Shown: in pieces, positions 7,126 through 16,804 of the stretch | How the letters are laid out: the number at the start of each line of letters is the position of its first letter | Position numbering within the stretch: the first letter of the stretch is position 1 | Source of the DNA: Phytohabitans rumicis | GTDB taxonomy: Bacteria > Actinomycetota > Actinomycetes > Mycobacteriales > Micromonosporaceae | Direction: 5' to 3' | Assembly (NCBI RefSeq): GCF_011764445.1 | Contig: NZ_BLPG01000001.1 | Coordinates: 248,001-312,000, forward strand | Length of the DNA stretch: 64,000 nucleotides | Notes under the pieces: model-generated | Databases searched by the model: none | Seen by the model: the letters and a program-made list of their open reading frames with translations, nothing else | Told to the model about the DNA's origin: nothing | Made by a program: the position numbers and the translations under genes

Positions 7126-8631
7126 CTAACGAGACTGAAGGAAACCTACAACCTCCGGCTCCCGCACTTCCGGGGCGGCGGCCCGCGGGCGCAGCAGCAC
7201 CAGGACCGCGACCCCGGCGACCGCGGCCAGGACGGCGCTGAACAGGAAGATCCGGTCGAGGCCCGCCGCGTAGGCGGTGCGCAGCACCTCGGCGGGCGCC
7301 TGCCCCAGCAGGCCGCCGTACCCGCCGCCGGTGAGCCGCTTGGCCGTCTCCGCCGGGTCGGCGATGCCGCCGCTGCCGGAGAGCACGTCCCGGGCCTGGC
7401 CGGTGACCACGGTCGCGAAGACTGGCAGGGCCAGGGCGTAGCCGAGTTGGCGGAACGTGTTCGACGCGCCGTTGGTCATGCCGGCGCGTTCCGGTGGCGC
7501 GACGGCCAGCGCGGCGGAGGCCAGCACCGGCGTGCTCAGGCCGACCCCGACGCCGGTGACGCACAGCCCGGGTACGAGCGCGTGCCAGCCCGAGTCCGGG
7601 CCGACGAGCGTGCACAGCGCGGTCCCGGCGGCGATGAGCAGGAGTCCCCACCCGATGGTGTGGCGCGGCGGGACGGCGTGCAGCAGCCGGCCGCCGGCAC
7701 CGGCGACCACGAACGCGACCACCGCCAGCGGTGCCAGCACCAGCCCGGCGCTCATCGCACCGAGGCCGAGCACCGACTGCGCCCACAGCGAGACGAACAC
7801 CAGGTTGGCGAAGGCCGCCGCGGTCAGCGCCGCGGCGCCGAACATGAGCACGGCGAACGCCGGCCGGCGGAACAGCGTCAGGTCGAGCATCGGTTCGGCG
7901 CGGTGCCGTTCCAGCAGCAGGAAGACGGCGGTCGCCGCCGCGCCGCCGGCCAGCACCGCGATCGTCACCGGGTCGGTCCAGCCCGCGTCCCCGGCGCGGA
8001 TGAGGCCGTACACGGCCAGCGTCGCGGCGACCGTGAAGCTCGCCACGCCGGGCATGTCGATCCGCCTGGCGGCCGAGCCGCGCCCGCCGGGGATGGCCAC
8101 CCGGGCCAGCACCACGGCAGCCACCGCGACCGGCAGGTTGACCAGGAAGATCGATCGCCAGCCCACGTGCTGGGTCAGCAGCCCGCCGAGGATCGGCCCG
8201 GCGGCGGCCGCCGCGCCGTTCGCGGCACCCCACACGCCGAACGCCACCGAGCGGTCCCGCCCGGCGTACGTGACGGCGAGCAGTGCCGCGTTGGTGGCGT
8301 ACATCGCGGCGGCGCCGACGCCCTGCACCCCGCGGGCGGCGATGAGCACGCCGGTGTTCGGCGCCAGCCCGCAGGCCAGCGAGGCGAGCGCGAAGACGAC
8401 CAGGCCGGCGACGAACACGCGCCGGTGGCCGAGCCGGTCCGACAGGGATCCGGCGGCCATGAGGAGGGCGGCCAGCACGAGTACGTAGAGGTCGACGGTC
8501 CACTGCAGCGCGGTGAACGACGAGTGCAGCTCCTGCGCCAGGTCCGGCGCGGCGATGGTGACGATGGTCAGGTCGACCAGCAGCATGAACGTGCTCAGCG
8601 AGACCGCGAGCAACGGCAACCATTTGCGCAT
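7126..8631 (-). CDS. MFS drug-efflux transporter (DHA2/EmrB-QacA type)
   Basis: A 501-residue proton-driven exporter with about 14 membrane helices. Signatures include LVDLTIVTIAAPDLAQEL in helix 1 (DHA2 motif D), GSLSDRLGHRRVFVAG in the loop after helix 2 (motif A), RGVQGVGAA in helix 4 (motif B) and the antiporter stretch GPILGGLL in helix 5 (motif C). I start at the ATG at 8631; an upstream ATG at 8691 would add a basic 20-residue tail reaching the divergent promoter. It is divergent from the dual AsnC regulator 85 bases away, which may control it. Substrate unknown. Confidence 0.88.
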   Translation of the reverse strand: MRKWLPLLAVSLSTFMLLVDLTIVTIAAPDLAQELHSSFTALQWTVDLYVLVLAALLMAAGSLSDRLGHRRVFVAGLVVFALASLACGLAPNTGVLIAARGVQGVGAAAMYATNAALLAVTYAGRDRSVAFGVWGAANGAAAAAGPILGGLLTQHVGWRSIFLVNLPVAVAAVVLARVAIPGGRGSAARRIDMPGVASFTVAATLAVYGLIRAGDAGWTDPVTIAVLAGGAAATAVFLLLERHRAEPMLDLTLFRRPAFAVLMFGAAALTAAAFANLVFVSLWAQSVLGLGAMSAGLVLAPLAVVAFVVAGAGGRLLHAVPPRHTIGWGLLLIAAGTALCTLVGPDSGWHALVPGLCVTGVGVGLSTPVLASAALAVAPPERAGMTNGASNTFRQLGYALALPVFATVVTGQARDVLSGSGGIADPAETAKRLTGGGYGGLLGQAPAEVLRTAYAAGLDRIFLFSAVLAAVAGVAVLVLLRPRAAAPEVREPEVVGFLQSR

Positions 8632-8716
8632 GGTTCGCAGCGTGCCCCGTACCCTGGCCAGGCGGCGCCAACCGCGGCGGACGTGGCGCATTCCGACACG
8701 CTGCTACGGTTTCGTG

Positions 8717-9694
8717 GTGGATCCACTCACACTCGACGCGCTCGACCGGCAGCTCGCCCACGCGTTGCAGGTGGACGGTCGGGCGCCGTTCAGCCAGATC
8801 GCCGCCGTGCTCGGCACGTCCGACCGCACGATCGCCCGGCGCTACCGGCGGCTGCGCTCGGCCGGCGCGCTGCGCGTGGTCGGCCTGCCGCACGCGGCCG
8901 CGCTCGGCCACGTGGACTGGCTGGTGCGCATGCGGTGCACCCCGGACGCCGCCGTGCCCGTGGCCGCCGCGCTGGCCCGCCGCGCGGACACCTCCTGGGT
9001 CACCCTGCTGTCCGGCGGCACCGAGATCAACTGCATCACCCGGACCCGGGCGCACGCCGACGAGAGCGAGCTGTTGCTGCAGAAGCTGCCCCGCACGCCG
9101 CGCGTCACGGCCGTCACCGCGCACTGCGTACTGCGGGCGGTGGCCGGCACCAGCGGCTGGCCCGGCCGCACCGCCGCGCTCGACCCCGACCAGGTCGCCG
9201 CCCTGAGCCCGGAGCCGGAGGCGGCCACGCCACCCGGCGAGCCGGTCACCCTCAGCACCGCCGACAACCAGCTGCTCACCGCGCTGGCCAAGGACGGCCG
9301 CGCCAGCAACCCCGCCCTCGCCGCCGCCACCGGCTGGTCGGAGACGACCGTCCGGCGCCGCATCGAGCAGCTGCGCCGGGGCAACGTGATCTACTTCGAC
9401 GTGGACGTCGAGCCGGCGCTGTTCGGCCACACCGCCGAGGCCGCGCTGTGGCTCACCGTCGCGCCGGCCGCGCTGACCGCCGTGAGCCGCGCGCTGGCCG
9501 CCCATCCGCAGATCGGCTACGCCGCGGCCATCACCGGGCCGGCCAACATCGCGGGCTCGGTGATCTGCCGCGACCTGGACGAGCTGTACGAGTACCTCGC
9601 CGACGGCATCGGCTCGCTCGACGGCGTATCGCGGGCGGAGACGGCGCCGATCGTACGGCGGGTGAAGGGCGCCGGCACGCTCCTCGTCCCCTGA
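8717..9694 (+). CDS. Lrp/AsnC family regulator with two AsnC modules
   Basis: A 325-residue cytoplasmic transcription factor made of two AsnC-type modules in tandem. The first helix-turn-helix is LDRQLAHALQVDGRAPFSQI; the second begins at LSTADNQLLTALAKDGRASN near residue 178. Each is followed by a ligand-binding-like domain. Double-module AsnC proteins are known from actinomycetes; ordinary members are about 150 residues. The GTG at 8717 (or 8714) is chosen because upstream residues are antisense to the MFS gene. The second helix-turn-helix keeps the recognition-helix pattern WSETTVRRRIEQL. Divergent from the pump gene. Confidence 0.87.
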   Translation: MDPLTLDALDRQLAHALQVDGRAPFSQIAAVLGTSDRTIARRYRRLRSAGALRVVGLPHAAALGHVDWLVRMRCTPDAAVPVAAALARRADTSWVTLLSGGTEINCITRTRAHADESELLLQKLPRTPRVTAVTAHCVLRAVAGTSGWPGRTAALDPDQVAALSPEPEAATPPGEPVTLSTADNQLLTALAKDGRASNPALAAATGWSETTVRRRIEQLRRGNVIYFDVDVEPALFGHTAEAALWLTVAPAALTAVSRALAAHPQIGYAAAITGPANIAGSVICRDLDELYEYLADGIGSLDGVSRAETAPIVRRVKGAGTLLVP

Positions 9695-9723
9695 TCGGCG
9701 GCAGTGCACTACGCTGCGGCAAC

Positions 9724-10338
9724 GTGGGACATGTCTTCGCACGGCTGGCCGGTTACGGCGTGGTGCTGATGCCGCACTGGCCGTACGCGTTAGAGCGCCC
9801 TCAGGATGGTTCTGACGCGGTGCGGGTGACTCGGTGGACCGCGGACGGTCCCCGCCAGGCCATGATCCGGCCCGGCCAGTCGGTCGCGGGAGGCGACGCG
9901 GTCGGCGTCGAGGCCGGACCGGAGCACGACTATTGGCTGGTCGAGACGTCGATATTCGGTGTGCGCTGGCCGGCCGGCTTCACCGTCGAGTCGTCGCAGG
10001 ATCCCGACGACCACACGCCGTTCTACCTGCGCGGGCCGGGCGAGGCGACGATCTACCCGCAGGGCCCGGTCCCGAGCCAGCGGCTCGCCGACCCCGGCGC
10101 CCTCGTCGGACCCGGGCAGAAGGTCCTGGACCGCCGTGCCGCGAACGGCGGCGCCACGGTGCTGGAGCTGGCCTACGAACACGACGGCGAGCCGTGGTGG
10201 CAGGGCCACTGGACGGTTCGCTTCGGCGAGGACCGGCTGCTCGTGATCACCGCGCAGGCGCGCCACGGGCACGCCGCGCCAACCCGTGCCGCGGCCGAGG
10301 AGGCCGCCGCGAGCCTCCAACCCACGCCCCCGGGCTGA
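9724..10338 (+). CDS. Hypothetical protein, 204 residues
   Basis: I do not recognise this family. From the GTG at 9724 the product is soluble, with no signal peptide or membrane segment and only one cysteine-free stretch after another. It has an acidic, Trp-containing middle (DYWLVETSIFGVRWPAGF) and an alanine-rich tail. Codon use has the strong third-position GC of neighbouring genes, and the opposite-strand frame here is poorer in that respect, so the plus strand is favoured. It starts 29 bases after the AsnC-type regulator and may be co-transcribed with it. Confidence 0.6.
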   Translation: MGHVFARLAGYGVVLMPHWPYALERPQDGSDAVRVTRWTADGPRQAMIRPGQSVAGGDAVGVEAGPEHDYWLVETSIFGVRWPAGFTVESSQDPDDHTPFYLRGPGEATIYPQGPVPSQRLADPGALVGPGQKVLDRRAANGGATVLELAYEHDGEPWWQGHWTVRFGEDRLLVITAQARHGHAAPTRAAAEEAAASLQPTPPG

Positions 10339-10356
10339 GGCCGCCGTTCGCCGTGT

Positions 10357-11304
10357 TCACCCTCCCCGGCGGCTGAGCCAGGCACTGTACACAGGGGACT
10401 TGCACGCCAGGCTCTGGTACGCCGCGGTGAGCGCGTCCCGCAACTGCGAGGCGTGTCCGGCGAGCGGGCTCCACGATGGCCAGACGAGCCGCTGGCGCAC
10501 CCACATGGGGTCACCCGACAGCGGCCGGGCCACCACGTTCGCCCGTTCGGGGGTGAGCGCGTGCGCGAGCGACACCGCGTGCCCCTGGCCGATAAGGGGG
10601 AAGATGACGGCGCTGTTCATCCGCTGCACCCGGCGCGGGATGAAACCGGCGCGCCGGCAGGCGTCGCGGAACTGGCGGCGCATCCGCTGATCCTTGCCCT
10701 CGCCGGTGAACCACTGCTCGCCGGCCAGCTCCTCCAGCGGCACCTCCTCCTGGCCGGCGAGCGGATGCGACTGCGCCAGCAGCACGAAGACCGGCTCGAC
10801 GGCCAGCACCGCGTGGCTCAGGTCGGCGCGCAGCGGCAGGTCGTACCCGGGGTAGTCGGTGCCCAGTCCGAACTCCAGCCGCCCCTCGGCCAGCAGTTCC
10901 AGCAATTCCTCTTCGGACTCGTTGACGTGCAACGAGACCTCCGCCTCGGGCAGCAGCTCGCGGACGGCCGTCATCAGCGTCGCGGTCAGCGGGCCGGGCA
11001 CCGAGCCGAGCCGCACGGCGGTCAGGTCCGCGTCATCGGGCCCGCGCCGGCGTACGTCGCGCATCAGCTCCTCGTGCGAGGCAAGGATGGCCAGCGAATG
11101 CGACGTCACCAGGGTGCCGAGCGCCGTGGGCCGGGCGCCGCTGCCGTCGCGGACGAAGAGGGCGCCGCCCACCGACCGTTCGATCCGCTGGAGCTGGGCG
11201 GTCAGCGCGGGCTGCGTGTAGCCGAGGGCAGCGGCGGCCTTGCTGATGCTGCCGTGCTCGGCGATCGCGCCCACCACCCGCAGATGCCGCACGTCAAGAT
11301 CCAT
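10357..11304 (-). CDS. LysR family transcriptional regulator
   Basis: A 315-residue regulator with the N-terminal winged helix-turn-helix (LRVVGAIAEHGSISKAAAAL, then GYTQPALTAQLQRIE) and a C-terminal periplasmic-binding-protein-like effector domain beginning near residue 95. It starts at the ATG at 11304 and is divergent from the large subtilase gene. A CATA-N9-TATG inverted repeat (T-N11-A type) overlaps the start codon at 11302-11318, as is common for self-regulated LysR genes. The likely target is the protease gene; the inducer is unknown. Confidence 0.9.
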   Translation of the reverse strand: MDLDVRHLRVVGAIAEHGSISKAAAALGYTQPALTAQLQRIERSVGGALFVRDGSGARPTALGTLVTSHSLAILASHEELMRDVRRRGPDDADLTAVRLGSVPGPLTATLMTAVRELLPEAEVSLHVNESEEELLELLAEGRLEFGLGTDYPGYDLPLRADLSHAVLAVEPVFVLLAQSHPLAGQEEVPLEELAGEQWFTGEGKDQRMRRQFRDACRRAGFIPRRVQRMNSAVIFPLIGQGHAVSLAHALTPERANVVARPLSGDPMWVRQRLVWPSWSPLAGHASQLRDALTAAYQSLACKSPVYSAWLSRRGG

Positions 11305-11318
11305 AGCGTGATGTTATG
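11302..11318. promoter_or_regulatory. Possible LysR box
   Basis: CATA and TATG separated by nine bases give the T-N11-A spacing (T at 11304, A at 11316) seen at LysR binding sites. It covers the LysR start codon and lies about 50 bases upstream of the subtilase start. Such short motifs occur by chance, so support is modest. Confidence 0.35.
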
Positions 11319-11365
11319 GGTGATTGGGAGTACCCGGAAGATCGCGACGAGGCAAGAGTCGCTCT

Positions 11366-14300
11366 ATGTCTCGAACGCGCCGCGGCACAGCGTACGCCCT
11401 CATGTCCGTCCTGTTGGCCGCGAGCGCCGCGGTCGCGGGCCCGGCGGCGGCCGCGACGCCGGCCACCGCCGCGTGGACGGCGGCCACTCCCGCCGCGGGG
11501 CCCGGCCAGTGGGTCACGCTGATCACCGGCGATCGCGTCCACCTCTCCGGCGCGAACGTCGCGATCGAGCCGGCCGCCGGGCGCGAGAGCGTCGGTTTCA
11601 GCCAGTACACAGAGGACGGACGCCAGTTCGTCGTGCCGAACGACGCGCTGCGCATGGTCTCCGCCGGCGAGGCCGACCGCCGCCTGTTCGACATCACCGG
11701 CCTGGTCCAGGCCGGCTACGGCGACACGGCCGCCGCCGAGCTACCGCTCATCATCGGGTACGCCGACGCGGCGACCGGCGCCGCGAAGGTGCGCGCGGCC
11801 GGGCAGCCACGCGTGACGCGTACCCTCGGCAGCGTGCGCGGCGCGGCCGTGCGGGTCGGCAAGGCCCGGGCCACCGCGTTCTGGTCCGGTCTGACCACCG
11901 GGCCCGGCACCCAGCGGCGCCCGGTCAGCGGGGTGGCGAAGATCTGGCTGGACGGCAAGCGCGAGCTGAGCCTGGACGCCAGCGTCCCGCAGATCGGCGC
12001 TCCGGCGGCGTGGCAGGCCGGGTACGACGGCGCCGGCGTCACGGTGGCCGTACTCGACACCGGCATCGACGCCACCCACCCGGACTTCGCGGGAAAGATC
12101 GTGGAGGCGCGCAACTTCACCGACGCGGCCGACACCGACGACACGCTCGGGCACGGCACGCACGTAGCGTCCACAGTGGTCGGTAGCGGGGCGAAGTCCG
12201 GCGGGCGGTACCGCGGTGTGGCACCCGGCGCGTCGCTGCTCGTCGGCAAGGTCTGCCCGGACCGCTCCTGCCCGGAGTCGGCGATCCTGGCCGGCCTCGA
12301 ATGGGCGGCGCCGCGCGCCAAGGTGATCAACCTGAGCCTGGGCGGCCCGGACACCGCCGGCGACGACCCGCTGGAGGCGGCGGTCAACCGACTGACCGCT
12401 CAGACAGGCGTGCTGGTCGTCGCGGCGGCCGGCAACGACGGGCGGGACACGTACGTCGGGTCGCCGGCCACCGCCGACGCGGCGCTCGCCGTCGGCGCGG
12501 TCGACAAGCAGGACAACCTGGCGAGCTTCTCCAACCGGGGGCCGCGCCTCGACGGCGCGGTCAAGCCGGACGTCAGCGCCCCCGGGGTCGGCATCGTCGC
12601 CGCACTCGCCAAGAACAGCGCGTACCCGACGTACGAGCCCGGGTACACACAGCTCAACGGCACGTCGATGGCCACGCCGCACGTGACCGGCGCGGCCGCG
12701 CTGCTCGCCCAGCAGCATCCAGAGTGGACGGCGGGCGAGCTGAAGGCGGCGCTGATGGCGTCGGCGAAGCCGAACCCGGCGATCGGCACCTACGGGCAGG
12801 GCGCCGGGCGGATCGACGTGGCCCGCGCCATCGGCCAGGCGGTGCTGCCCAGCCCCACCAGCCTGGCGCTCGGCGCCCAGCCGTGGCCCGCGGACGACGA
12901 CGTACCCGTGACGAAGACCGTCACGTACCGCAACGCCGGCCCGGCGGCCGTGACGCTGGACGTGGCGGCGTCCGCCACCGCGCCGGACGGCACCCCCGCC
13001 CCGGCCGGCATGTTCACCGCGACGCCCAGCCAGGTCACCGTGGCCGCCGGCGGCACCGCGCAGGTCACGCTCGCGGCGGACACCCGGGTGCCGAGCGCCA
13101 CCGGTCTGTTCAACGGCGCGCTGGTCGCCGCCGGCGGCTCCGGCGTCGCGGTGCGGGTGCCGTTCACCGTCGGCAAGGGCCACGAGTCCCGCCGGCTGAC
13201 CGTCCACCTGATCGACCGCGACGGCGCACCGGCGACCAACTACGCGCTGAACCTGGTGGGCGTCGACTTCCAGGTCTTCCAGTCGCCGTACCACGCCTCC
13301 GGCACGCTGACGGCCAACCTGCGCGCCGGCCGGTACCACGTGCAGGCCACCGTCATCACCCCGTCCGACGGCAGCTCCACGCTCCTGACGCTGCCGGTCC
13401 TCACGGTCGGCGGCGACGACGGCGTGCTCACCCTGGACGCCCGGCGCGGCACCCCCGTCTCGGTGACGGTGCCGGACGCGTCGGCGCGGACCCGGTGGTC
13501 CAGCGCGGGCTTCTTCCGCGCCCTGCCGTCCGGGTACGGCCTGACCACCCGCATCACCAACAGCTCGCTCGGCAAGCTCTTCACCGCCGACCTGGGCGGC
13601 ACCGTGCCGGCCGGTGCGGGTGCGCTGACCGCGGAGGTGCGGGCGTTCTTCGCCGACCCGGGTGCGGACGGCACGTTCTTCGACTCGCCCTACGAGTACG
13701 ACCTCGTGTGGTTCCAACGTGGACGGTTCCTGACCGACTTCAGCCGTACGGTGAAGCGCAAGGACCTCGCGGCGGTGACCCAGCGGTACCACGCGGTGGC
13801 GTCCGGCGTTCGGACCGGCCTGATGCAGAACTTCGGCTTCCCGCCGGAGGGCGGCAGCGCGCTGTCCGGCCCGCTCCGCTTCACGGTCCCCGGCGTCCGC
13901 ACCGTCTACTACACGGCGGACGACGTGGTGTGGCAGAACAACATGTGGCAGCTCAACGCCCTCGGCCAGGCCGAGCAGCAGGAGTGGGGGCGCTCGGTCA
14001 CCTACCGGCCTGGCAGGAGATACGTGGCCGAGTGGCAGGAGGGGGTGACCGGGCCCCGGTTCCCCAACCGCACGTTCCTGTGGCGTCAAGGCAACACCAT
14101 CGCCTTCAACCTGCCGCCGTTCGGCGACCAGGCCGGCAACACCGGGTACTCGCTGCTGGACACCGGCCGGATGGCCTTCTACCGGGACGGCCAGAAGCTG
14201 GTCGAGATCCCCCGGTACTTCTACGACGCCCGCGGCGCGGTGCCGCCGGCCGAGTCGGAGTACCGGCTGGAGTACGAGACGACCCGGGGCGGCGCGGCCG

Positions 14301-14716
14301 GGTTCGAGAACGGCACCGCCGTCAGCGGCTCGTGGACGTTCCGGTCCAGCGAGGTGGGCGCGGACGCGCCGACGTACCTGCCGCTGGCGGCGTTCGACTT
14401 CCGGCCCGAACTGAACCTCGACAATGCCGCCCCCGGCGTTGTCGCCTTCCCGCTCCCGGTACGGCTACAGCGGCAGCCGGGCTCGGCGGCACCCGCCGTG
14501 CGGCGGATCACCGTCGAGGTCTCGTACGACGACGGCGCCTCCTGGCGGCCGGTCCGGCTCCGGCGGGACGGCGCCGACTCCTGGCGGGGCACGCTGCGCC
14601 ACCCCGCCAGCGGGTACGTCTCACTGCGTGGCCAGGCCGCCTTCGCCGACGGCAGCACCGCCCAGCTCACCGTCCTGCACGCGTACCGGCTCGCGCCCGG
14701 CCACTATGGACGGTGA
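11366..14716 (+). CDS. Secreted S8 family serine peptidase (subtilase), 1116 residues
   Basis: A large exported subtilisin-like protease. A signal peptide (about residues 1-29) precedes a prodomain of about 190 residues. The catalytic domain has the full triad: Asp231 in VAVLDTGID, His263 in GHGTHV and Ser434 in NGTSMATPH. The oxyanion Asn is in AAAGNDG. About 600 further residues form beta-rich C-terminal domains with no catalytic motif, probably for substrate or wall interaction. I use the ATG at 11366, which leaves a clean signal peptide; an in-frame ATG at 11324 adds a basic extension. Its last 96 bases overlap the convergent oligopeptidase gene. Confidence 0.93.
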   Translation: MSRTRRGTAYALMSVLLAASAAVAGPAAAATPATAAWTAATPAAGPGQWVTLITGDRVHLSGANVAIEPAAGRESVGFSQYTEDGRQFVVPNDALRMVSAGEADRRLFDITGLVQAGYGDTAAAELPLIIGYADAATGAAKVRAAGQPRVTRTLGSVRGAAVRVGKARATAFWSGLTTGPGTQRRPVSGVAKIWLDGKRELSLDASVPQIGAPAAWQAGYDGAGVTVAVLDTGIDATHPDFAGKIVEARNFTDAADTDDTLGHGTHVASTVVGSGAKSGGRYRGVAPGASLLVGKVCPDRSCPESAILAGLEWAAPRAKVINLSLGGPDTAGDDPLEAAVNRLTAQTGVLVVAAAGNDGRDTYVGSPATADAALAVGAVDKQDNLASFSNRGPRLDGAVKPDVSAPGVGIVAALAKNSAYPTYEPGYTQLNGTSMATPHVTGAAALLAQQHPEWTAGELKAALMASAKPNPAIGTYGQGAGRIDVARAIGQAVLPSPTSLALGAQPWPADDDVPVTKTVTYRNAGPAAVTLDVAASATAPDGTPAPAGMFTATPSQVTVAAGGTAQVTLAADTRVPSATGLFNGALVAAGGSGVAVRVPFTVGKGHESRRLTVHLIDRDGAPATNYALNLVGVDFQVFQSPYHASGTLTANLRAGRYHVQATVITPSDGSSTLLTLPVLTVGGDDGVLTLDARRGTPVSVTVPDASARTRWSSAGFFRALPSGYGLTTRITNSSLGKLFTADLGGTVPAGAGALTAEVRAFFADPGADGTFFDSPYEYDLVWFQRGRFLTDFSRTVKRKDLAAVTQRYHAVASGVRTGLMQNFGFPPEGGSALSGPLRFTVPGVRTVYYTADDVVWQNNMWQLNALGQAEQQEWGRSVTYRPGRRYVAEWQEGVTGPRFPNRTFLWRQGNTIAFNLPPFGDQAGNTGYSLLDTGRMAFYRDGQKLVEIPRYFYDARGAVPPAESEYRLEYETTRGGAAGFENGTAVSGSWTFRSSEVGADAPTYLPLAAFDFRPELNLDNAAPGVVAFPLPVRLQRQPGSAAPAVRRITVEVSYDDGASWRPVRLRRDGADSWRGTLRHPASGYVSLRGQAAFADGSTAQLTVLHAYRLAPGHYGR

Positions 14717-16723
14717 GAGCGTGCGCCAGAGGAACGCGAAGGCCAGCGCCCAGATGGTGGCGGTCTGCTCGTTGTCCGCGGCCGCGCCGTGCCCGCCCTC
14801 CACGTTCTCGTAATAGGACACGTCGTAGCCGTGGCGGCGCAGCAGAGCCGCCATCTTGCGGGCGTGTCCAGGATGGACACGGTCGTCGCGGGTCGAGGTG
14901 ATGAACAAGGCTGGCGGGTACGGCTGATCCGGTCGGACGTTGTGGTACGGCGAATACTCGCGCAGGTACGCCCAATCGGCCTCGTCGTCGGGATCCCCGT
15001 ACTCCGCGATCCACGACGCGCCGGCGAGAAGCCGGGTGTATCGGCGCATGTCGAACAGCGGCACCCTGGCGACGACCGCCCCGAACAGTGCGGGGTAGCG
15101 GGTCAGCATGACGCCCATCAGCAGCCCGCCATTGCTGCCGCCCTCGATGCCGAGCTGGGCCGGGGTCGTGATCCCCCGTGCCACCAGGTCGGCGGCGACC
15201 GCCGCGAAGTCCTCGTACGCCGTGATCCGGTGCTCCCGCTGCCCGGCCCGGTGCCAGGCGGGACCGTATTCGCCGCCGCCACGGATGTTCGCCACGGCGT
15301 AGGTGCCGCCGCGGGCGAGCCAGCCGCGCCCGATGACCCCGCTGTAGTGCGGCGTCTGGGAGATCTCGAAGCCGCCGTACCCGGTGAGCAGCGTAGGCCC
15401 GGCGGCGGCCGCGCCGACGACGAAGTACGGCACGCGGGTGCCGTCGGTGGAGGTGGCGAAGAACTGCCGCACCGCCATGCCGTCCGCGTCGAAGAATGCC
15501 GGCTCCCGCTTGAGTACCTCGACCTCGCCGCCGACGACCCCGAGGCGGAGGGCCGCCGGCTGGAGGAACCCGGTGGTGGAGACCAGGTACGCGTCGCCGT
15601 TGTCGGGGTCGGTGTCGACGATCGAGGTGTGGTCGACGTCGGTGGCGCCGGGCAACGGCCGTTGGCGCCAGCCCAACCCGTCCGGGGTAAGTACGCGCAC
15701 GCGCGTCTTGACGTCGGAGAGCACCACGAGAATCAGGTGGTTGCGCGTCCACGTATAGGAGCTGAGCGACGTGCTGTCGTCGGGCCGGAACAGGACGGTG
15801 AGGTCGCGCCTGCCGTCAAGGTACGCACCGAACGGAGCCGCCAGCAGGGCGCCGGCCGGATGCGTCGCGTCGCCGACCGTCCACGACGACCGGAGGCGGA
15901 TCAGCAACCAGTCGTGGTGCACATCGCAGTCGGCGTCGTCCGGCACGTCGATCCTGACCAGGTCGCCGCCCGGGCCACGCAGATACTGTTCGCTGCGGTA
16001 GAAATCCAGGTATCGACCGACGAAATCGCGCTCGTAGCCGGGTGTCGGGTCGTGGTGGGCGCCGACCGAAACGTCGCCGGCCTGCCCCGCGTAGACCAGT
16101 TCCGCCGCGGACAGCGGGGTGCCGCGCCGCCACCGCTTGACGATGCGCGGGTAACCGGAGGAGGTCAAGGAGCCGGGCCCGAAGTCGGTCGCGACGTAGA
16201 TGTGATCGGCGTCGATCCAGCCGACGGCGCTCTTCGCCTCGGTCAGCGCGAATCCTCCCTCGACGAAGACGCGGCCGCGCAGGTCGAACTCGCGTACCAC
16301 CACGGCGTCGGCGCCGCCACGCGAGAGCCTGATCAGGCATCGGTCGTAGCCGGGGCGCAGGATCGTCGCGCCGCTCCACACCCAGTTCGCGCCTTCGGCC
16401 TGGTTCAGCGCGTCGACGTCGAGCAGGACGTCCCACTCGGGTTCATCGCGGCGGTACTGGTCCAGGGTGGTGCGCCGCCACAGCCCTCTCGGATGGTCGG
16501 CGTCCTGCCAGAAGTCGTAGTAGAAGCCGTCGCCGCGCCAGCCTGGGTAGGGGATCCGGTCCTTGCTGTCGAGCACCTCGCGGATCGCGTCCCTCATCTG
16601 GGCGAAGCCCTCGTCGGCCAGCGTGGTCAGGGTCTGCGTGTTGCGGTCCGCGACCCACCGCACGGCGGCGGCCAGGTCCAGGTCCTCAAGCCAGAGGTAC
16701 GGGTCGTCCGCGTCCTCGTCCAG
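14621..16723 (-). CDS. Prolyl oligopeptidase family (S9) serine peptidase, likely CTG start
   Basis: A 700-residue cytoplasmic peptidase with an N-terminal beta-propeller (begins DDPYLWLED) and a C-terminal alpha/beta-hydrolase domain. The triad is visible: Ser530 in GGSNGGLLMG, Asp613 or Asp614 in STRDDRVHPG, and His645 in EGGHGAA. It cleaves short peptides, typically after proline. No ATG or GTG lies in a sensible place; a perfect GGAGGT stands 6 bases before a CTG at 16723, so I propose CTG. A TTG at 16783 is the alternative. The C-terminal tail runs about 30 residues past the usual end, giving the convergent overlap with the subtilase gene. Confidence 0.85.
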   Translation of the reverse strand: MDEDADDPYLWLEDLDLAAAVRWVADRNTQTLTTLADEGFAQMRDAIREVLDSKDRIPYPGWRGDGFYYDFWQDADHPRGLWRRTTLDQYRRDEPEWDVLLDVDALNQAEGANWVWSGATILRPGYDRCLIRLSRGGADAVVVREFDLRGRVFVEGGFALTEAKSAVGWIDADHIYVATDFGPGSLTSSGYPRIVKRWRRGTPLSAAELVYAGQAGDVSVGAHHDPTPGYERDFVGRYLDFYRSEQYLRGPGGDLVRIDVPDDADCDVHHDWLLIRLRSSWTVGDATHPAGALLAAPFGAYLDGRRDLTVLFRPDDSTSLSSYTWTRNHLILVVLSDVKTRVRVLTPDGLGWRQRPLPGATDVDHTSIVDTDPDNGDAYLVSTTGFLQPAALRLGVVGGEVEVLKREPAFFDADGMAVRQFFATSTDGTRVPYFVVGAAAAGPTLLTGYGGFEISQTPHYSGVIGRGWLARGGTYAVANIRGGGEYGPAWHRAGQREHRITAYEDFAAVAADLVARGITTPAQLGIEGGSNGGLLMGVMLTRYPALFGAVVARVPLFDMRRYTRLLAGASWIAEYGDPDDEADWAYLREYSPYHNVRPDQPYPPALFITSTRDDRVHPGHARKMAALLRRHGYDVSYYENVEGGHGAAADNEQTATIWALAFAFLWRTLSPSIVAGREPVRVQDGELGGAAVGEGGLATQ

Positions 16724-16729
16724 CGCAGC

Positions 16730-16735
16730 ACCTCC
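16730..16735 (-). promoter_or_regulatory. Ribosome binding site deciding a CTG start
   Basis: GGAGGT on the minus strand, 6 bases from the CTG at 16723. Any longer start would move closer to the divergent amidase gene (GTG at 16805) and lacks such a site. This is the main argument for the unusual start of the oligopeptidase. Confidence 0.55.
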
Positions 16736-16804
16736 GGGCTCGTTCGGTACCCCGATGATCGCGGCTGGGTGCGGCTTTGCCAAGGCCGCGTGCCAGTATT
16801 GGGC

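Noticed and set aside
9790-10320. A 176-residue frame on the minus strand opposite the hypothetical gene at 9724-10338
   Set aside because: The plus strand has the better third-position GC pattern and a gene order consistent with the upstream regulator.
11741-14089. A 782-codon open frame opposite the subtilase gene
   Set aside because: Same shadow effect; no start signal and no motifs, while the plus strand has the complete subtilase triad.
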